Shown here piece by piece: positions 1 to 7,578 of a DNA stretch of 29,317 nt. Each line of letters begins with the position of its first letter. The first letter of the stretch is position 1. The notes below the pieces were generated by a model, which saw only the letters and a program-made list of their open reading frames with translations, was not told the origin of the DNA and made no database searches. The stretch is taken from NCBI GenBank assembly GCA_035763085.1, contig DASUBV010000022.1, positions 1 through 29,317 on the forward strand, written 5' to 3'. The DNA comes from DASUBV01 sp035763085 (GTDB lineage: Bacteria; Actinomycetota; Actinomycetes; Streptosporangiales; Streptosporangiaceae). Made by a program: the position numbers and the translations under genes.

Positions 1-175
1 TGGGCCGCATCTGCGCCAGCGCCAGCCAGCCGCCACCGGGGAGCTCGGCCCACAGGGTCAGGTCGGCGAACGACAGGTCAGCCAGGAGCTGCCAGTCCGA
101 GACCAGGGCGTGCAGCCAGGCCACGTCCGGCGCGGCGAGCCGGGCCCGGCGGGCCAGCGCGGTCAGCGTGGGCAT
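1..175 (-). CDS. pdtaS: PdtaS-like sensor histidine kinase, N-terminus only
   Basis: This is the first 58 codons of a gene that runs off the left edge of the window. The protein begins MPTLTALARRARLA and contains WQLLADLSFADL, close to the start of mycobacterial PdtaS (Rv3220c), a cytosolic histidine kinase that phosphorylates the ANTAR antiterminator PdtaR. Only part of the N-terminal sensory (GAF-like) domain is visible, so kinase motifs cannot be checked. The ATG is at 175-173. No strong ribosome-binding site precedes it. The assignment rests on the WxLLADLSFAD stretch and on neighbouring genes that match the M. tuberculosis pdtaS-to-aroA region. Another histidine kinase of the same N-terminal family remains possible. 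Confidence 0.75.
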   Translation of the reverse strand, partial: MPTLTALARRARLAAPDVAWLHALVSDWQLLADLSFADLTLWAELPGGGWLALAQMRP

Positions 176-206
176 CTGCCCATCATCGCACCCGCTGCCG
201 GGCAGC

Positions 207-226
207 CCGCCCGGCCCGCCGGGCGG
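207..226 (-). terminator. GC-rich hairpin after tetR
   Basis: The arms CCGCCCGGC (207-215) and GCCGGGCGG (218-226) are exact inverted repeats, giving a tight hairpin about 95 bases past the tetR stop and 30 bases before the kinase start. There is no U-tract, as is common for actinobacterial terminators. The termination function is inferred. Confidence 0.35.
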
Positions 227-318
227 CTACCTTGCTCGCTCACCTGCGGGCGCCCGGAGGCGCCACCGTCCCTCGCCGCAGGCTCCTCAGTCCAGGCGGC
301 GCCGCCCCTTCGCCCGGG

Positions 319-912
319 TCAGCGGGCCGCCGCGTCCAGGAGCGTGGCGGCGGCCGTCCTGGCGGTGCGCGCAGCGGCCAGGTCCCGGTCCATCCGGGCG
401 GACAGCGTGGCGCCGTGGTACAGCAGGGCAAGCTGGCGGGCCAGCGGCAGCGGGTCCGCCACGCCGGCCTGGCGGGCGAGGTCGGCGAACATCTCCGTGA
501 CCCAGGCTCGCGCGGTGTCGCAGACGCCCTCCAGCGGGCCGCCTGGCGGTGACTCCGCCGCGGCGTTGACGAACGCGCAGCCGTGGAAGCTGACCTCGGC
601 CGACCTCTCCCCCAGCACGTCGAACACGCCGAGCAGCCGCTCGCGGGGCGCGCGGTAGCGCGCGTCCAGCTCCCGGATCAGGCGCTCGTGCCAGGTCTGG
701 TTATGCCGCAGCAGGTACGCGCGGACCAGCTCGTCCTTGCTGCCGAAAACGCTGTAGAGCGTCGCCTTGGCTACCCCGGCGCGCTCGATGACGCGGTCGA
801 TTCCGACCGTGTGCACACCCTCGGCGTAAAAGAGCTCCTCGGCCGCGGCCAGCAGCCGCTCGCGGGCCGGCAGGCGGTCGCCCGTGGTCATGGACGCCGT
901 GGTACTGGACAT
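319..912 (-). CDS. TetR-family transcriptional repressor
   Basis: The 197-residue protein has a TetR N-terminal DNA-binding domain (RERLLAAAEELF, then GIDRVIERAGVAKATLYSVFGSKDELV, roughly residues 17-65) and a ligand-binding C-terminal half with a hydrophobic helix near the end. It is divergent from an MFS exporter, the usual arrangement for a repressor that controls an efflux pump and itself. Two AGACCGGTCT-like palindromes lie in the shared promoter region. The start is uncertain. ATG at 912 has no Shine-Dalgarno sequence but sits 6 nt after TAATGT, fitting a leaderless mRNA. An internal ATG at 891 (MTTGDRLPARERL) is also compatible with the family. The ligand cannot be predicted. Confidence 0.9.
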   Translation of the reverse strand: MSSTTASMTTGDRLPARERLLAAAEELFYAEGVHTVGIDRVIERAGVAKATLYSVFGSKDELVRAYLLRHNQTWHERLIRELDARYRAPRERLLGVFDVLGERSAEVSFHGCAFVNAAAESPPGGPLEGVCDTARAWVTEMFADLARQAGVADPLPLARQLALLYHGATLSARMDRDLAAARTARTAAATLLDAAAR

Positions 913-915
913 GAC

Positions 916-945
916 TTGACATTACCAGACCGGTCTGTCTAGTGT
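916..945 (+). promoter_or_regulatory. Promoter of the MFS gene overlapping operator box 1
   Basis: TTGACA at 916-921 and TAGTGT at 940-945, 18 bp apart, form a good -35/-10 pair firing toward the MFS gene, with an expected start near 952. The perfect palindrome AGACCGGTCT (927-936) fills the spacer. On the other strand, TAATGT (read from 924 to 919) with TCGACA 18 bp upstream would drive tetR leaderlessly from the same segment, so a bound repressor would block both directions. Confidence 0.6.
927..936. promoter_or_regulatory. TetR operator box 1
   Basis: AGACCGGTCT is a perfect 10-bp palindrome followed by GTCT. It lies between -35 and -10 of the divergent promoters. The same AGACCG-TCTGTCT string recurs 30 bp to the right in box 2, which supports a shared binding protein, most simply the adjacent TetR. 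Confidence 0.55.
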
Positions 946-952
946 CGAGGAC

Positions 953-970
953 AGACAGACCGATCTGTCT
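953..970. promoter_or_regulatory. TetR operator box 2
   Basis: AGACAGACCGATCTGTCT is an 18-bp palindrome, imperfect only at two symmetric central positions. It covers the expected transcription start and early leader of the MFS gene. The 30-bp spacing from box 1 (about three helical turns) puts both boxes on the same DNA face. Confidence 0.55.
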
Positions 971-1034
971 ATTAATCGGGCAGCCAGCCCGGCCCAGGAT
1001 CCGCAGCGTTACCGGCCCAGCAGGGAGCCCCTTC

Positions 1035-2369
1035 ATGTCCCGTCAGCAGCTGACCATCGAGCCCACCGCGGACGGCGCCCGCGTCCGGCCGGGCCGCCAC
1101 CGGCTGGCGGCGCGGTGGCGGGTCGGCGACACCGCCGCCTTCTACCTGCTTGCCTCGCTCTCGGTGTCGTTCCTGGCCGGCTCGGCGGCGCCGACCCCGC
1201 TGTATGCCCGCTACCAGCAGGAATGGGGCTTCTCGCCGATTACCACCACCGTCATCTGGGGCGTATACGCGCTGGCCGTGCTGACCGCCCTGCTGGTGGC
1301 CGGGTCGCTGTCGGACCACCTGGGGCGGCGTCCCATCCTGCTGGCCTCGATCGCGGTGCAGGCCGCGACGATGGTGGTATTCGCCACGGCCGGCGGCGTG
1401 AGCACGCTGGTGGCGGCCCGGATCATCCAGGGACTGGCCACCGGGGCGGCCGTGGGCGCCATCGGCGCGGGCCTGGTGGACCTGCACCGCAGCCGGGGCA
1501 CCGTGGCCAACGCGGTGGTGCCGCCCGTCGGCACCGCTGTCGGGGCGATCGGCGCCGGCCTGCTGGTCCAGTACCTGCCCGACCCTGCCGAGCTGGTGTA
1601 CCTGGTCTTGCTCGGCGTCTTTGCCCTGCAGTGGGCCGGTGTCGCGCTGATGCCCGAGCCCGGCACCCGGCGGCCGGGAGCGGCCGCGGCGCTGCGCCCC
1701 CGGATCAGCGTGCCCCCGTCAGTCCGGCGGCCGGTGCTGGCCACCATCCCGGCGCTGCTCGCGGTGTGGTCGCTGGGCGGCTTCTACGGCTCGCTGGGGC
1801 CAGCTCTGGTCAGCGCGCTGGCCGGGGCTCAGTCGGCGGTCCTGGGCGGGCTAGCCCTGTTCGTCCTGGCCGCGGTCGGCGCCCTCACGGTGCTCGCGCT
1901 GCGCCGGTCGGCGCCCCGGCGGATGCTGGTGCTCGGCATGGCCGCCCTGCTGGCCGGGGTCGGTCTCACCCTGGTGTCTGTCTCCACTAGCTCGGTCGCG
2001 GTGTTCCTGATCGGCACGTCGATCGCCGGCATCGGCTTCGGCGGCGGCTTCCAGGGCGCCATCCAGCTGGTGCTGCCGCAGGCGGCCGCGCACGAGCGGG
2101 CCGGCGTGCTGTCCGCCATGTGGGTGGTGTCCTACCTGGCCCTGGGCCTGCCCGCGGTGATCGCCGGCTACCTCGTGGTGGACGGCGGCGGCCTGCTGGC
2201 CACCACCCGGGAGTTCGGCGCCGCGGTCATGGCCCTGGCCGTCGTGACCATCGTGGCCCTGGCCCGGCCGGGCGGGCCGCGGCAGCTGGCGGCCGCGGCG
2301 CAGCCCGGCCGTCGCGGCGAGCGGGCCAGCGGGCTGGCCAGCTGCCCGGCCGGCACGGCGGACCGCTAA
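1035..2369 (+). CDS. MFS transporter, probable drug/metabolite exporter
   Basis: This 444-residue integral membrane protein has about twelve hydrophobic segments. The loop after the second helix carries the MFS motif A form GSLSDHLGRRP, and RIIQGLATGAAVGAIGAG follows in the fourth helix region. The ATG at 1035 is chosen because AGGGAG lies 7 nt upstream and because the residues encoded before it are not membrane-like. An in-frame GTG at 942 would start inside the promoter. Divergence from a TetR gene with shared operators suggests induction by a toxic substrate of the pump. The substrate itself is not predictable. The protein ends in a short arginine-rich cytoplasmic tail. Confidence 0.9.
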   Translation: MSRQQLTIEPTADGARVRPGRHRLAARWRVGDTAAFYLLASLSVSFLAGSAAPTPLYARYQQEWGFSPITTTVIWGVYALAVLTALLVAGSLSDHLGRRPILLASIAVQAATMVVFATAGGVSTLVAARIIQGLATGAAVGAIGAGLVDLHRSRGTVANAVVPPVGTAVGAIGAGLLVQYLPDPAELVYLVLLGVFALQWAGVALMPEPGTRRPGAAAALRPRISVPPSVRRPVLATIPALLAVWSLGGFYGSLGPALVSALAGAQSAVLGGLALFVLAAVGALTVLALRRSAPRRMLVLGMAALLAGVGLTLVSVSTSSVAVFLIGTSIAGIGFGGGFQGAIQLVLPQAAAHERAGVLSAMWVVSYLALGLPAVIAGYLVVDGGGLLATTREFGAAVMALAVVTIVALARPGGPRQLAAAAQPGRRGERASGLASCPAGTADR

Positions 2370-2410
2370 CCCGCTGGCCCGGCCGCTCACCCCGCCAGCC
2401 CGGCCTGCTC

Positions 2411-2446
2411 CGGCCGGCGGGCCCGGTACGCCGGGCCCGCCGGCCG
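2411..2446 (+). terminator. Strong hairpin terminator after the MFS gene
   Basis: A perfect 16-bp inverted repeat (2411-2426 with 2431-2446) closes on a 4-base loop TACG, a member of the stable UNCG loop class. It lies 42 bases past the MFS stop and just before the next promoter. There is no U-tract. Confidence 0.7.
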
Positions 2447-2474
2447 CGTTGCTACTAGCTGGTAACGTCTGGCC

Positions 2475-4175
2475 ATGAGCAGCAAGGCTGAGGCGCCGGC
2501 CCCGCACGGGGGCGATCAGGCGGTGGCCGTCGCGCGGGCCCACGGGGTCCACACGATGTTCACCTTGTCCGGCGGGCACGTGTTCCCGCTCTATGACGGA
2601 GCCGTGCGGGCCCGTCCCCCGATGCGCATCGTTGACGTGCGCCACGAGCAGACCGCCGTATTCGCGGCCGAGGCCACCGCGCGGCTGACCCGCTCCCCCG
2701 GGCTGGCCGTGCTCACGGCCGGGCCGGGCGTCACCAACGGGATCAGCGCCATCACCACGGCGCACTTCAACGGCTCTCCGGTGGTGGTGCTCGGCGGCCG
2801 GGCGCCCGACTACCGCTGGGGCTCGGGCAGCCTGCAGGAGTTCGACCACCCCGCGCTGCTGCGCCCGGTCACCAAGCGAGCCTGGACCGAGCACGCCGCG
2901 GCCGGCATCACCGACGCGGTCGGCGAGGCGTTCCGGCTGGCCACCGCGCGGCACCGCAGCCCGGTGTTCCTGGACATCAGCCTGGAGGCGCTGTTCGGCT
3001 CGGCGCCCGGCGGCCCGGCCGCAAGCACAGCGCCCGCAGGCCCCGCCGGCCTGTCGCCCGCGGCGAGCGCCGCCCCGGGCGACGCGCCGGACGCCGCCGC
3101 CATCACCGGGATCGCGGGCGAGCTGGCCCGCTCCAGCCGTCCCGTCCTGGTCCTCGGCTCCGACGTCTGGCTGGACGGCGCCCAGGACGCCGCGCGAGCC
3201 GCGGCCGAGAAGCTGCGGCTGCCGGTCGTCGCCAACGGCCAGGGGCGCGGCATCCTGCCGGCCGGGCACGAGCTGCTGGTGACCCGGGCCCGCTCGACTG
3301 CCTTCGGCCAGGCTGACCTGGTCATCGTCGCGGGCACGCCGCTGGATTTCCGGCTCGGCTACGGCGAGTTCGGCGGCAAGAACGGCGCCCCGCCCGCCCG
3401 GGTGGTGCACGTCGCGGACGCCGCCAGCCAGCTAGCCGCGCACCGGGAGCTGGCCGGGTCAGCCGCCGGCGACCTGCGGGCCTTCTTCGCCGGCCTGGCC
3501 GACGCCGCCGCCGGCCAGGAGCTGTCCTGGACCCGGTCCTGGCTGCCCGGGCTGCAGGCGGCCAGCGCACAGGCGGTGGCGGCCGATGCCGCGCTGCTGG
3601 CCAGCGACGCCGCGCCCGTCCACCCGATGCGGATCTACGGCGAGCTCGGCCGGCTGCTCGACGACGACGCCGTGGTCATCGGCGACGGCGGCGATTTCGT
3701 CAGCTACGCCGGCAAGTACATCGAGCCCCGGCAGGCCGGCGGCTGGCTGGACCCCGGCCCCTACGGCTGCCTGGGCACCGGCCTGGGCTACGCGATCGGC
3801 GCGCGGATCGCCCGGCCGGGCGCGCAGGTCGTCCTGCTGCTGGGCGACGGCGCGGCCGGCTTCTCGCTGATGGACGTGGACACCCTGGTCCGGCACCGGC
3901 TGCCAGTGGTGATGATCTGCGGCAACAACGGGATCTGGGGGCTGGAGAAGCACCCCATGCAGGCGCTGTACGGGTATGACGTCGCCGCCGAGCTGCAGCC
4001 TGGCTGCCGGTATGACCAGGTGGTCACCGCGCTGGGCGGGGCCGGGGAACTGGTGACCGAGCCCGGCGGCATCGGCCCGGCGCTGCGCCGGGCGCTGGAC
4101 TCGGACGTGCCCTACCTGGTGAACGTGCTCACCGACCCGGCCGTCGCCTACCCCCGCTCCACCACCGGCGTCTAG
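2475..4175 (+). CDS. ilvG: IlvG-like thiamine-diphosphate enzyme (acetolactate synthase family)
   Basis: The 566-residue protein has the three domains of the TPP-dependent decarboxylase/acetolactate synthase family. The catalytic glutamate is E58 in RHEQTAVFAAE. The TPP/Mg motif starts at G457-D458-G459 and ends at N484-N485. The sequence closely resembles mycobacterial IlvG (Rv1820): FTLSGGH near the start, GSLQE, and LEKHPMQALYGY with a matching C-terminal tail. In that group the substrate is uncertain. The family includes acetolactate synthases but also 2-hydroxyacyl-CoA and oxalyl-CoA lyases, and no small regulatory subunit is nearby. The start is ATG 2475, 6 nt after TAACGT and without a Shine-Dalgarno sequence (probably leaderless). 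The stop TAG overlaps the stop of the convergent thioesterase gene. Confidence 0.85.
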   Translation: MSSKAEAPAPHGGDQAVAVARAHGVHTMFTLSGGHVFPLYDGAVRARPPMRIVDVRHEQTAVFAAEATARLTRSPGLAVLTAGPGVTNGISAITTAHFNGSPVVVLGGRAPDYRWGSGSLQEFDHPALLRPVTKRAWTEHAAAGITDAVGEAFRLATARHRSPVFLDISLEALFGSAPGGPAASTAPAGPAGLSPAASAAPGDAPDAAAITGIAGELARSSRPVLVLGSDVWLDGAQDAARAAAEKLRLPVVANGQGRGILPAGHELLVTRARSTAFGQADLVIVAGTPLDFRLGYGEFGGKNGAPPARVVHVADAASQLAAHRELAGSAAGDLRAFFAGLADAAAGQELSWTRSWLPGLQAASAQAVAADAALLASDAAPVHPMRIYGELGRLLDDDAVVIGDGGDFVSYAGKYIEPRQAGGWLDPGPYGCLGTGLGYAIGARIARPGAQVVLLLGDGAAGFSLMDVDTLVRHRLPVVMICGNNGIWGLEKHPMQALYGYDVAAELQPGCRYDQVVTALGGAGELVTEPGGIGPALRRALDSDVPYLVNVLTDPAVAYPRSTTGV

Positions 4176-4576
4176 CCGGTCAGGCGGGCGAGGAAGCGCG
4201 CCCGGTCAACGACCGCGCGCTCGACGGTGCCGGCGGCAATGACGTCGCCGGGCTCACCGCCAGCCGAGCCGACGACATGGCGGGCAGTGACGGAGAACGT
4301 CAGGCGGGGGCCGTCCACGCTGGTGAGCTCGGCATCGGCGGTGACCTGAGCGCCGACCGGGGTGGCACGGCGGTGCTCGATGTGCACGGCGGTGCCGACG
4401 GAGGTCTGGCCGCGGGCCAGGTGCGGGGCGATCGCGGCGACTGTCGCCGCCTCGGCCAGCGCCAGCAGCCGCGGGGTGGCCAGCACCGGGACATCACCAC
4501 TGCCCGCCGCGAGCGCCGTGTCCGCCTCGGTCACGACGGCGCTGACGGTTCCGCGTGCCCCCGTCGCCAGGCTCAT
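4172..4576 (-). CDS. FlK-type hotdog acyl-CoA thioesterase
   Basis: This 134-residue protein has a single hotdog fold and would hydrolyse an acyl-CoA thioester. It carries the residues of fluoroacetyl-CoA thioesterase FlK with exact spacing: T34 (in ATP), E42 and H68 (in VHIEHR), corresponding to FlK Thr42, Glu50 and His76, plus G61 at the position of FlK Gly69. The natural substrate of these common homologues is usually unknown, so fluoroacetate resistance should not be assumed. The gene starts 2 nt after the stop of the biotinyl carrier gene, so the two are almost certainly co-transcribed. Its stop shares the palindrome CTAG (4172-4175) with the convergent ilvG-like gene. Confidence 0.85.
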   Translation of the reverse strand: MSLATGARGTVSAVVTEADTALAAGSGDVPVLATPRLLALAEAATVAAIAPHLARGQTSVGTAVHIEHRRATPVGAQVTADAELTSVDGPRLTFSVTARHVVGSAGGEPGDVIAAGTVERAVVDRARFLARLTG

Positions 4577-4578
4577 GG

Positions 4579-4791
4579 CTAGTCGATGACCGCGATGAGG
4601 TCGCCTTCCTGGATCACGTCGCCCTCGTTCACCGCGAGCCGGGAGACCGTCCCGGCCGCCTCGGCCAGCACCGGGATCTCCATTTTCATGGACTCCAGGA
4701 TGACCAGGGTGTCGCCGTCAGCGACGGTGTCCCCGGCCGACGCCACGACCTTCCACACGTTGGCCACCATCTCTGCGCGGACCTCGGTCAC
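4579..4791 (-). CDS. Small biotinyl carrier protein, TB7.3 family
   Basis: This 70-residue protein is a free-standing biotinyl/lipoyl attachment domain. ESMKMEIPVLAE places the biotin-accepting lysine at K36. The rest matches M. tuberculosis TB7.3 (Rv3221c) along its full length, including the GDVIQEGDLIAVID end. It would carry carboxybiotin for a biotin-dependent carboxylase. The biotin carboxylase encoded just upstream lacks its own carrier domain and is the obvious partner. The start is GTG 4791 with AGGAGGT 4 nt upstream. A downstream ATG at 4770 would trim the first strand of the domain. The next gene (thioesterase) follows after 2 nt. Confidence 0.92.
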   Translation of the reverse strand: MTEVRAEMVANVWKVVASAGDTVADGDTLVILESMKMEIPVLAEAAGTVSRLAVNEGDVIQEGDLIAVID

Positions 4792-4893
4792 GGGTACCTC
4801 CTGTTGTCTGGGGCTGACAGCATTGTGACCGGTTGCGGCCCGCCGAGCGGCAGCAGCCCGGCCGGGCCGGCCTCATCCGGGCGGCGGTCGCGG

Positions 4894-6240
4894 TCACGGG
4901 CGGTCGCGCATCCGGCCGATGAGTCCGGTGTCGTACGCGCCGCTGATGAACTCCGCCGACTCCAGGAGCTCGGCGTGGAAGGGCAGGTTGGTCTTCAGGC
5001 CGGTGATGGTGAAGTCCGCCACGGCGGCCCTGGCCCGCTCCAGTGCCTGCTCCCGGCTGCCGCCGTGCACGCAGAGCTTGGCCAGCAGCGGGTCGTAGAA
5101 CGGCGTCACGGTGTTGCCCGCCGTGTAGCCGCCGTCGACCCGGACGCCGGGTCCCTCGGGCTCGCGCCACTCGCCGATGGTGCCGGGGCTGGGCAGGAAC
5201 CGGCGCGGGTCCTCGGCGTACACGCGCAGCTCGATGGCGTGCCCGGTGCTGGCCGGCGGGTGGCTGCCGAAGCTGGGGTCCGCGCCCGCCGCGACGCGGA
5301 ACTGCTGCTCGACCAGGTCGGTGCCGGTGACCAGCTCGGTGATGGGATGCTCGACCTGCAGCCGGGTGTTCATCTCCAGGAACACGAACTCCTGCGCCGC
5401 CTCGTCGACGAGGAACTCGACCGTGCCGGCGCCGCGGTAGCCCACCGCCTCGCCAGCCCGGCTGGCCGCGGCCAGCATCCGCGCCCGCAGCCCGGAGCGC
5501 ACGCCCGGCGACGGCGTCTCCTCGGCGACCTTCTGGTGGCGGCGCTGCACCGAGCAGTCCCGCTCGCCCAGGGCCAGCACCTCGCCGCCGGGCAGGCCGA
5601 GAATCTGCACCTCGACGTGCCGGGCGGCGGGCAGGTAGCGCTCCAGCAGGATGGCCGGGCTGCCGAAGAACCGCTCGGCGCGCGAGCGCGCGGTCTCGAA
5701 GCCGGCCCGCAGCTGGCCGGCGTCAGCGGCGGCACTCATGCCGATCCCGCCGCCGCCCCCGGCCGCCTTGACCATGACCGGGTAGCCGATCCGCTCGGCC
5801 TGCGCCAGGGCCGTGGCCGCATCGGGGACCGGCTCGCGGGTGCCGGCCGAGACCGGGACGCCCGCCTGCTCCATCAGGTTCCGGGCGTTGATCTTGTCGC
5901 CCATCTGCTCGATCGCCGCCGGCGGCGGTCCGACCCAGGTCAGGCCCGCCTCGATGACGCGGGCCGCGAAGCCGGCGTTCTCGGCCAGGAAGCCGTAGCC
6001 CGGATGCACGGCGACCGCGCCGGACTGCCGGGCCGCCGCCAGTACCGCGTCGGCGTCCAGGTAACTGCGGGCGGGCGGCGGCGGGCCGATCAGCACGGCC
6101 TCGTCGGCCGCGCGGACGAACGGCAGGCCGGCGTCGGCCTCGGAGTAGACGGCGACAGCGCGGATGCCCATGGCACGGGCCGTCCTGATGACCCGGAGCG
6201 CTATCTCGCCGCGGTTAGCGACCAGGACCGACGCGAGCAC
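4894..6240 (-). CDS. accC: Biotin carboxylase subunit of an acyl-CoA carboxylase
   Basis: The 448-residue protein carboxylates biotin using ATP and bicarbonate. It begins with the N-terminal biotin carboxylase motif (SVLVANRGEIALRVIRTA), has the ATP-grasp glycine loop KAAGGGGGIGM near residue 160, the RDCSVQRRHQK and EETPSP motifs, and the active-site stretch EMNTRLQVEHPITE. It stops after the biotin carboxylase C-domain, with no fused carrier, unlike the longer mycobacterial AccA proteins. The TB7.3-like carrier is encoded 102 nt downstream. No carboxyltransferase is in the window, so the acyl-CoA substrate is open. The start is GTG 6240, 7 nt after TAAGCT, with no close Shine-Dalgarno sequence, pointing to a leaderless start within a 24-nt gap behind the HD gene. 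Confidence 0.9.
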   Translation of the reverse strand: MLASVLVANRGEIALRVIRTARAMGIRAVAVYSEADAGLPFVRAADEAVLIGPPPPARSYLDADAVLAAARQSGAVAVHPGYGFLAENAGFAARVIEAGLTWVGPPPAAIEQMGDKINARNLMEQAGVPVSAGTREPVPDAATALAQAERIGYPVMVKAAGGGGGIGMSAAADAGQLRAGFETARSRAERFFGSPAILLERYLPAARHVEVQILGLPGGEVLALGERDCSVQRRHQKVAEETPSPGVRSGLRARMLAAASRAGEAVGYRGAGTVEFLVDEAAQEFVFLEMNTRLQVEHPITELVTGTDLVEQQFRVAAGADPSFGSHPPASTGHAIELRVYAEDPRRFLPSPGTIGEWREPEGPGVRVDGGYTAGNTVTPFYDPLLAKLCVHGGSREQALERARAAVADFTITGLKTNLPFHAELLESAEFISGAYDTGLIGRMRDRP

Positions 6241-6264
6241 GCCCGGCAGCTTACCGGCCTGCTC

Positions 6265-7578
6265 CTACAGCCTGCTCAGCAGCCGCCGCCCGGCGACCTC
6301 GGTCAGTGCCTGCACCACGCCGACGTCGTACTCGAGGTCGGTGTCCATGCGCAGCCGCTCCAGCGCGGCCGCGGTCCGGTCCCGGTCGGTCGACCCGCCC
6401 ACCATGTCATCAAAGGCGTTCGCGGCCCGGATGATCTTGCTGCCGATCGGCGGGTCCGGGTCGTGCCCGCGGCTGGGCCAGCTCTGGCAGTGCACCAGCC
6501 GCGCGACGCTGTCCAGCACGCCCGCCTGCCGGATGACCTCGGCGCCCAGCTCGGCAATGCGGTTCTGGTCGGCCGCCGACACCAGCACGGTGGCGCCGCC
6601 GGGAATCGGGTCGCGCAGCGACAGCTGGCCGATGTCATGCATCAGCGCCGCGTACTCCAGGTCCAGCAGGTCTGGCTCGGACATGCCCAGCTCGCGGCCG
6701 ACCGCCACCGACAGCCGGGCGACCCGGCGCGAGTGGCCGCCCTCGACGTACCCGCCGACCTCGGTGACCCGGGCTAGCGACCGCACCGTCTGCAGGTAGG
6801 TAGCGCGGATGCCGGCGTAGCGGCGGAACGCGATCTGGGTGACCAGCAGCGGGCCGAGGAACACCACCAGCTCGGTCAGGCCCATCACCTCGGCGGCGAA
6901 TACGGTGATCACCGCCGACGAGCCCACGGCGGTGCCCAGCGGCCACTGCACCCGGATCTCGTCCCACAACGCCACCGAGAACCGGGCGCCGACGTCATCG
7001 GCCCGGATCAGCGCGGTAATCAGCGTCTCGATGAGCCAGCCCAGGGCGACCAGCAGCGCCATCACGATCAGCGCGATCCACCAGTGCTGCCGCGCTCTGA
7101 TCAGCGGGTCGGGGGCCAGCGACCGGAAGATGAACGCCACGCAGGTCACCGTGACCAGGCGGGTGCAGATCCCGGTCAGGCCGAGCGGCCGGCCCGCCGC
7201 CACGTGCGGCAGCGCGCCGACGGCCATCCCGATCGCCGACACGGCGATGACCTGGAGCGCGTTGTGACTGTTGTCGACGCCCGTGCTGACGCCCTTGACC
7301 CCGAGCAGCAGCGAGTAGCCCAGCGCCCCCGCCATCGCGATCGGCGCGGCCTCCCGGCCGCCGGGTAGCGCCAGCCGCAGCAGCTCGCCGAAGGCGATGA
7401 ACAAGCCGAAGGCGACCGCGATCTTGACCTGGTGGACGCCGGTCACCGCGAGGCTGGCGAACGCCGACAGCACGAGCATGCCGCTGACCGCGATCAGCAG
7501 CAGGCGGCCGGAGTCCATGGCCTGCCAGGAAGACCATCGCTCGACGGGCTGTCGTGTCGTCATGGGCTGCCCGGTCAC
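6265..7578 (-). CDS. Membrane protein with degenerate HD/HD-GYP domain
   Basis: The 437-residue protein has a hydrophobic N-terminal half with several membrane segments (about residues 26-265) and a cytoplasmic HD-type domain. Visible metal ligands are H282 (GHSRRVARLS) and H314-D315 (HDIGQ). The lysine that normally follows is Q318. The later histidines of HD-GYP proteins (HPxxG and HHE) are replaced by ELGAE and LVHCQSW, and no DGxGYP motif exists. It probably cannot hydrolyse cyclic di-GMP as a standard HD-GYP enzyme does. It may be a sensor or a partner of the intact enzyme encoded just upstream. The two genes overlap in GTGA (7575-7578), so translation is coupled. An internal ATG at 7563 is an alternative start. 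Confidence 0.8.
   Translation of the reverse strand: MTGQPMTTRQPVERWSSWQAMDSGRLLLIAVSGMLVLSAFASLAVTGVHQVKIAVAFGLFIAFGELLRLALPGGREAAPIAMAGALGYSLLLGVKGVSTGVDNSHNALQVIAVSAIGMAVGALPHVAAGRPLGLTGICTRLVTVTCVAFIFRSLAPDPLIRARQHWWIALIVMALLVALGWLIETLITALIRADDVGARFSVALWDEIRVQWPLGTAVGSSAVITVFAAEVMGLTELVVFLGPLLVTQIAFRRYAGIRATYLQTVRSLARVTEVGGYVEGGHSRRVARLSVAVGRELGMSEPDLLDLEYAALMHDIGQLSLRDPIPGGATVLVSAADQNRIAELGAEVIRQAGVLDSVARLVHCQSWPSRGHDPDPPIGSKIIRAANAFDDMVGGSTDRDRTAAALERLRMDTDLEYDVGVVQALTEVAGRRLLSRL

Noticed and set aside
1851..3410. A 519-codon minus-strand open frame under the MFS and ilvG-like genes
   Set aside because: No motif, biased composition, and it spans the strong terminator between two well-supported genes.
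4555..6777. A 740-codon open frame on the plus strand opposite the biotin carboxylase and HD genes
   Set aside because: It is a by-product of extreme GC bias at third positions of the real minus-strand genes. The product is low-complexity, rich in Arg, Gly and Ala, and has no domain.
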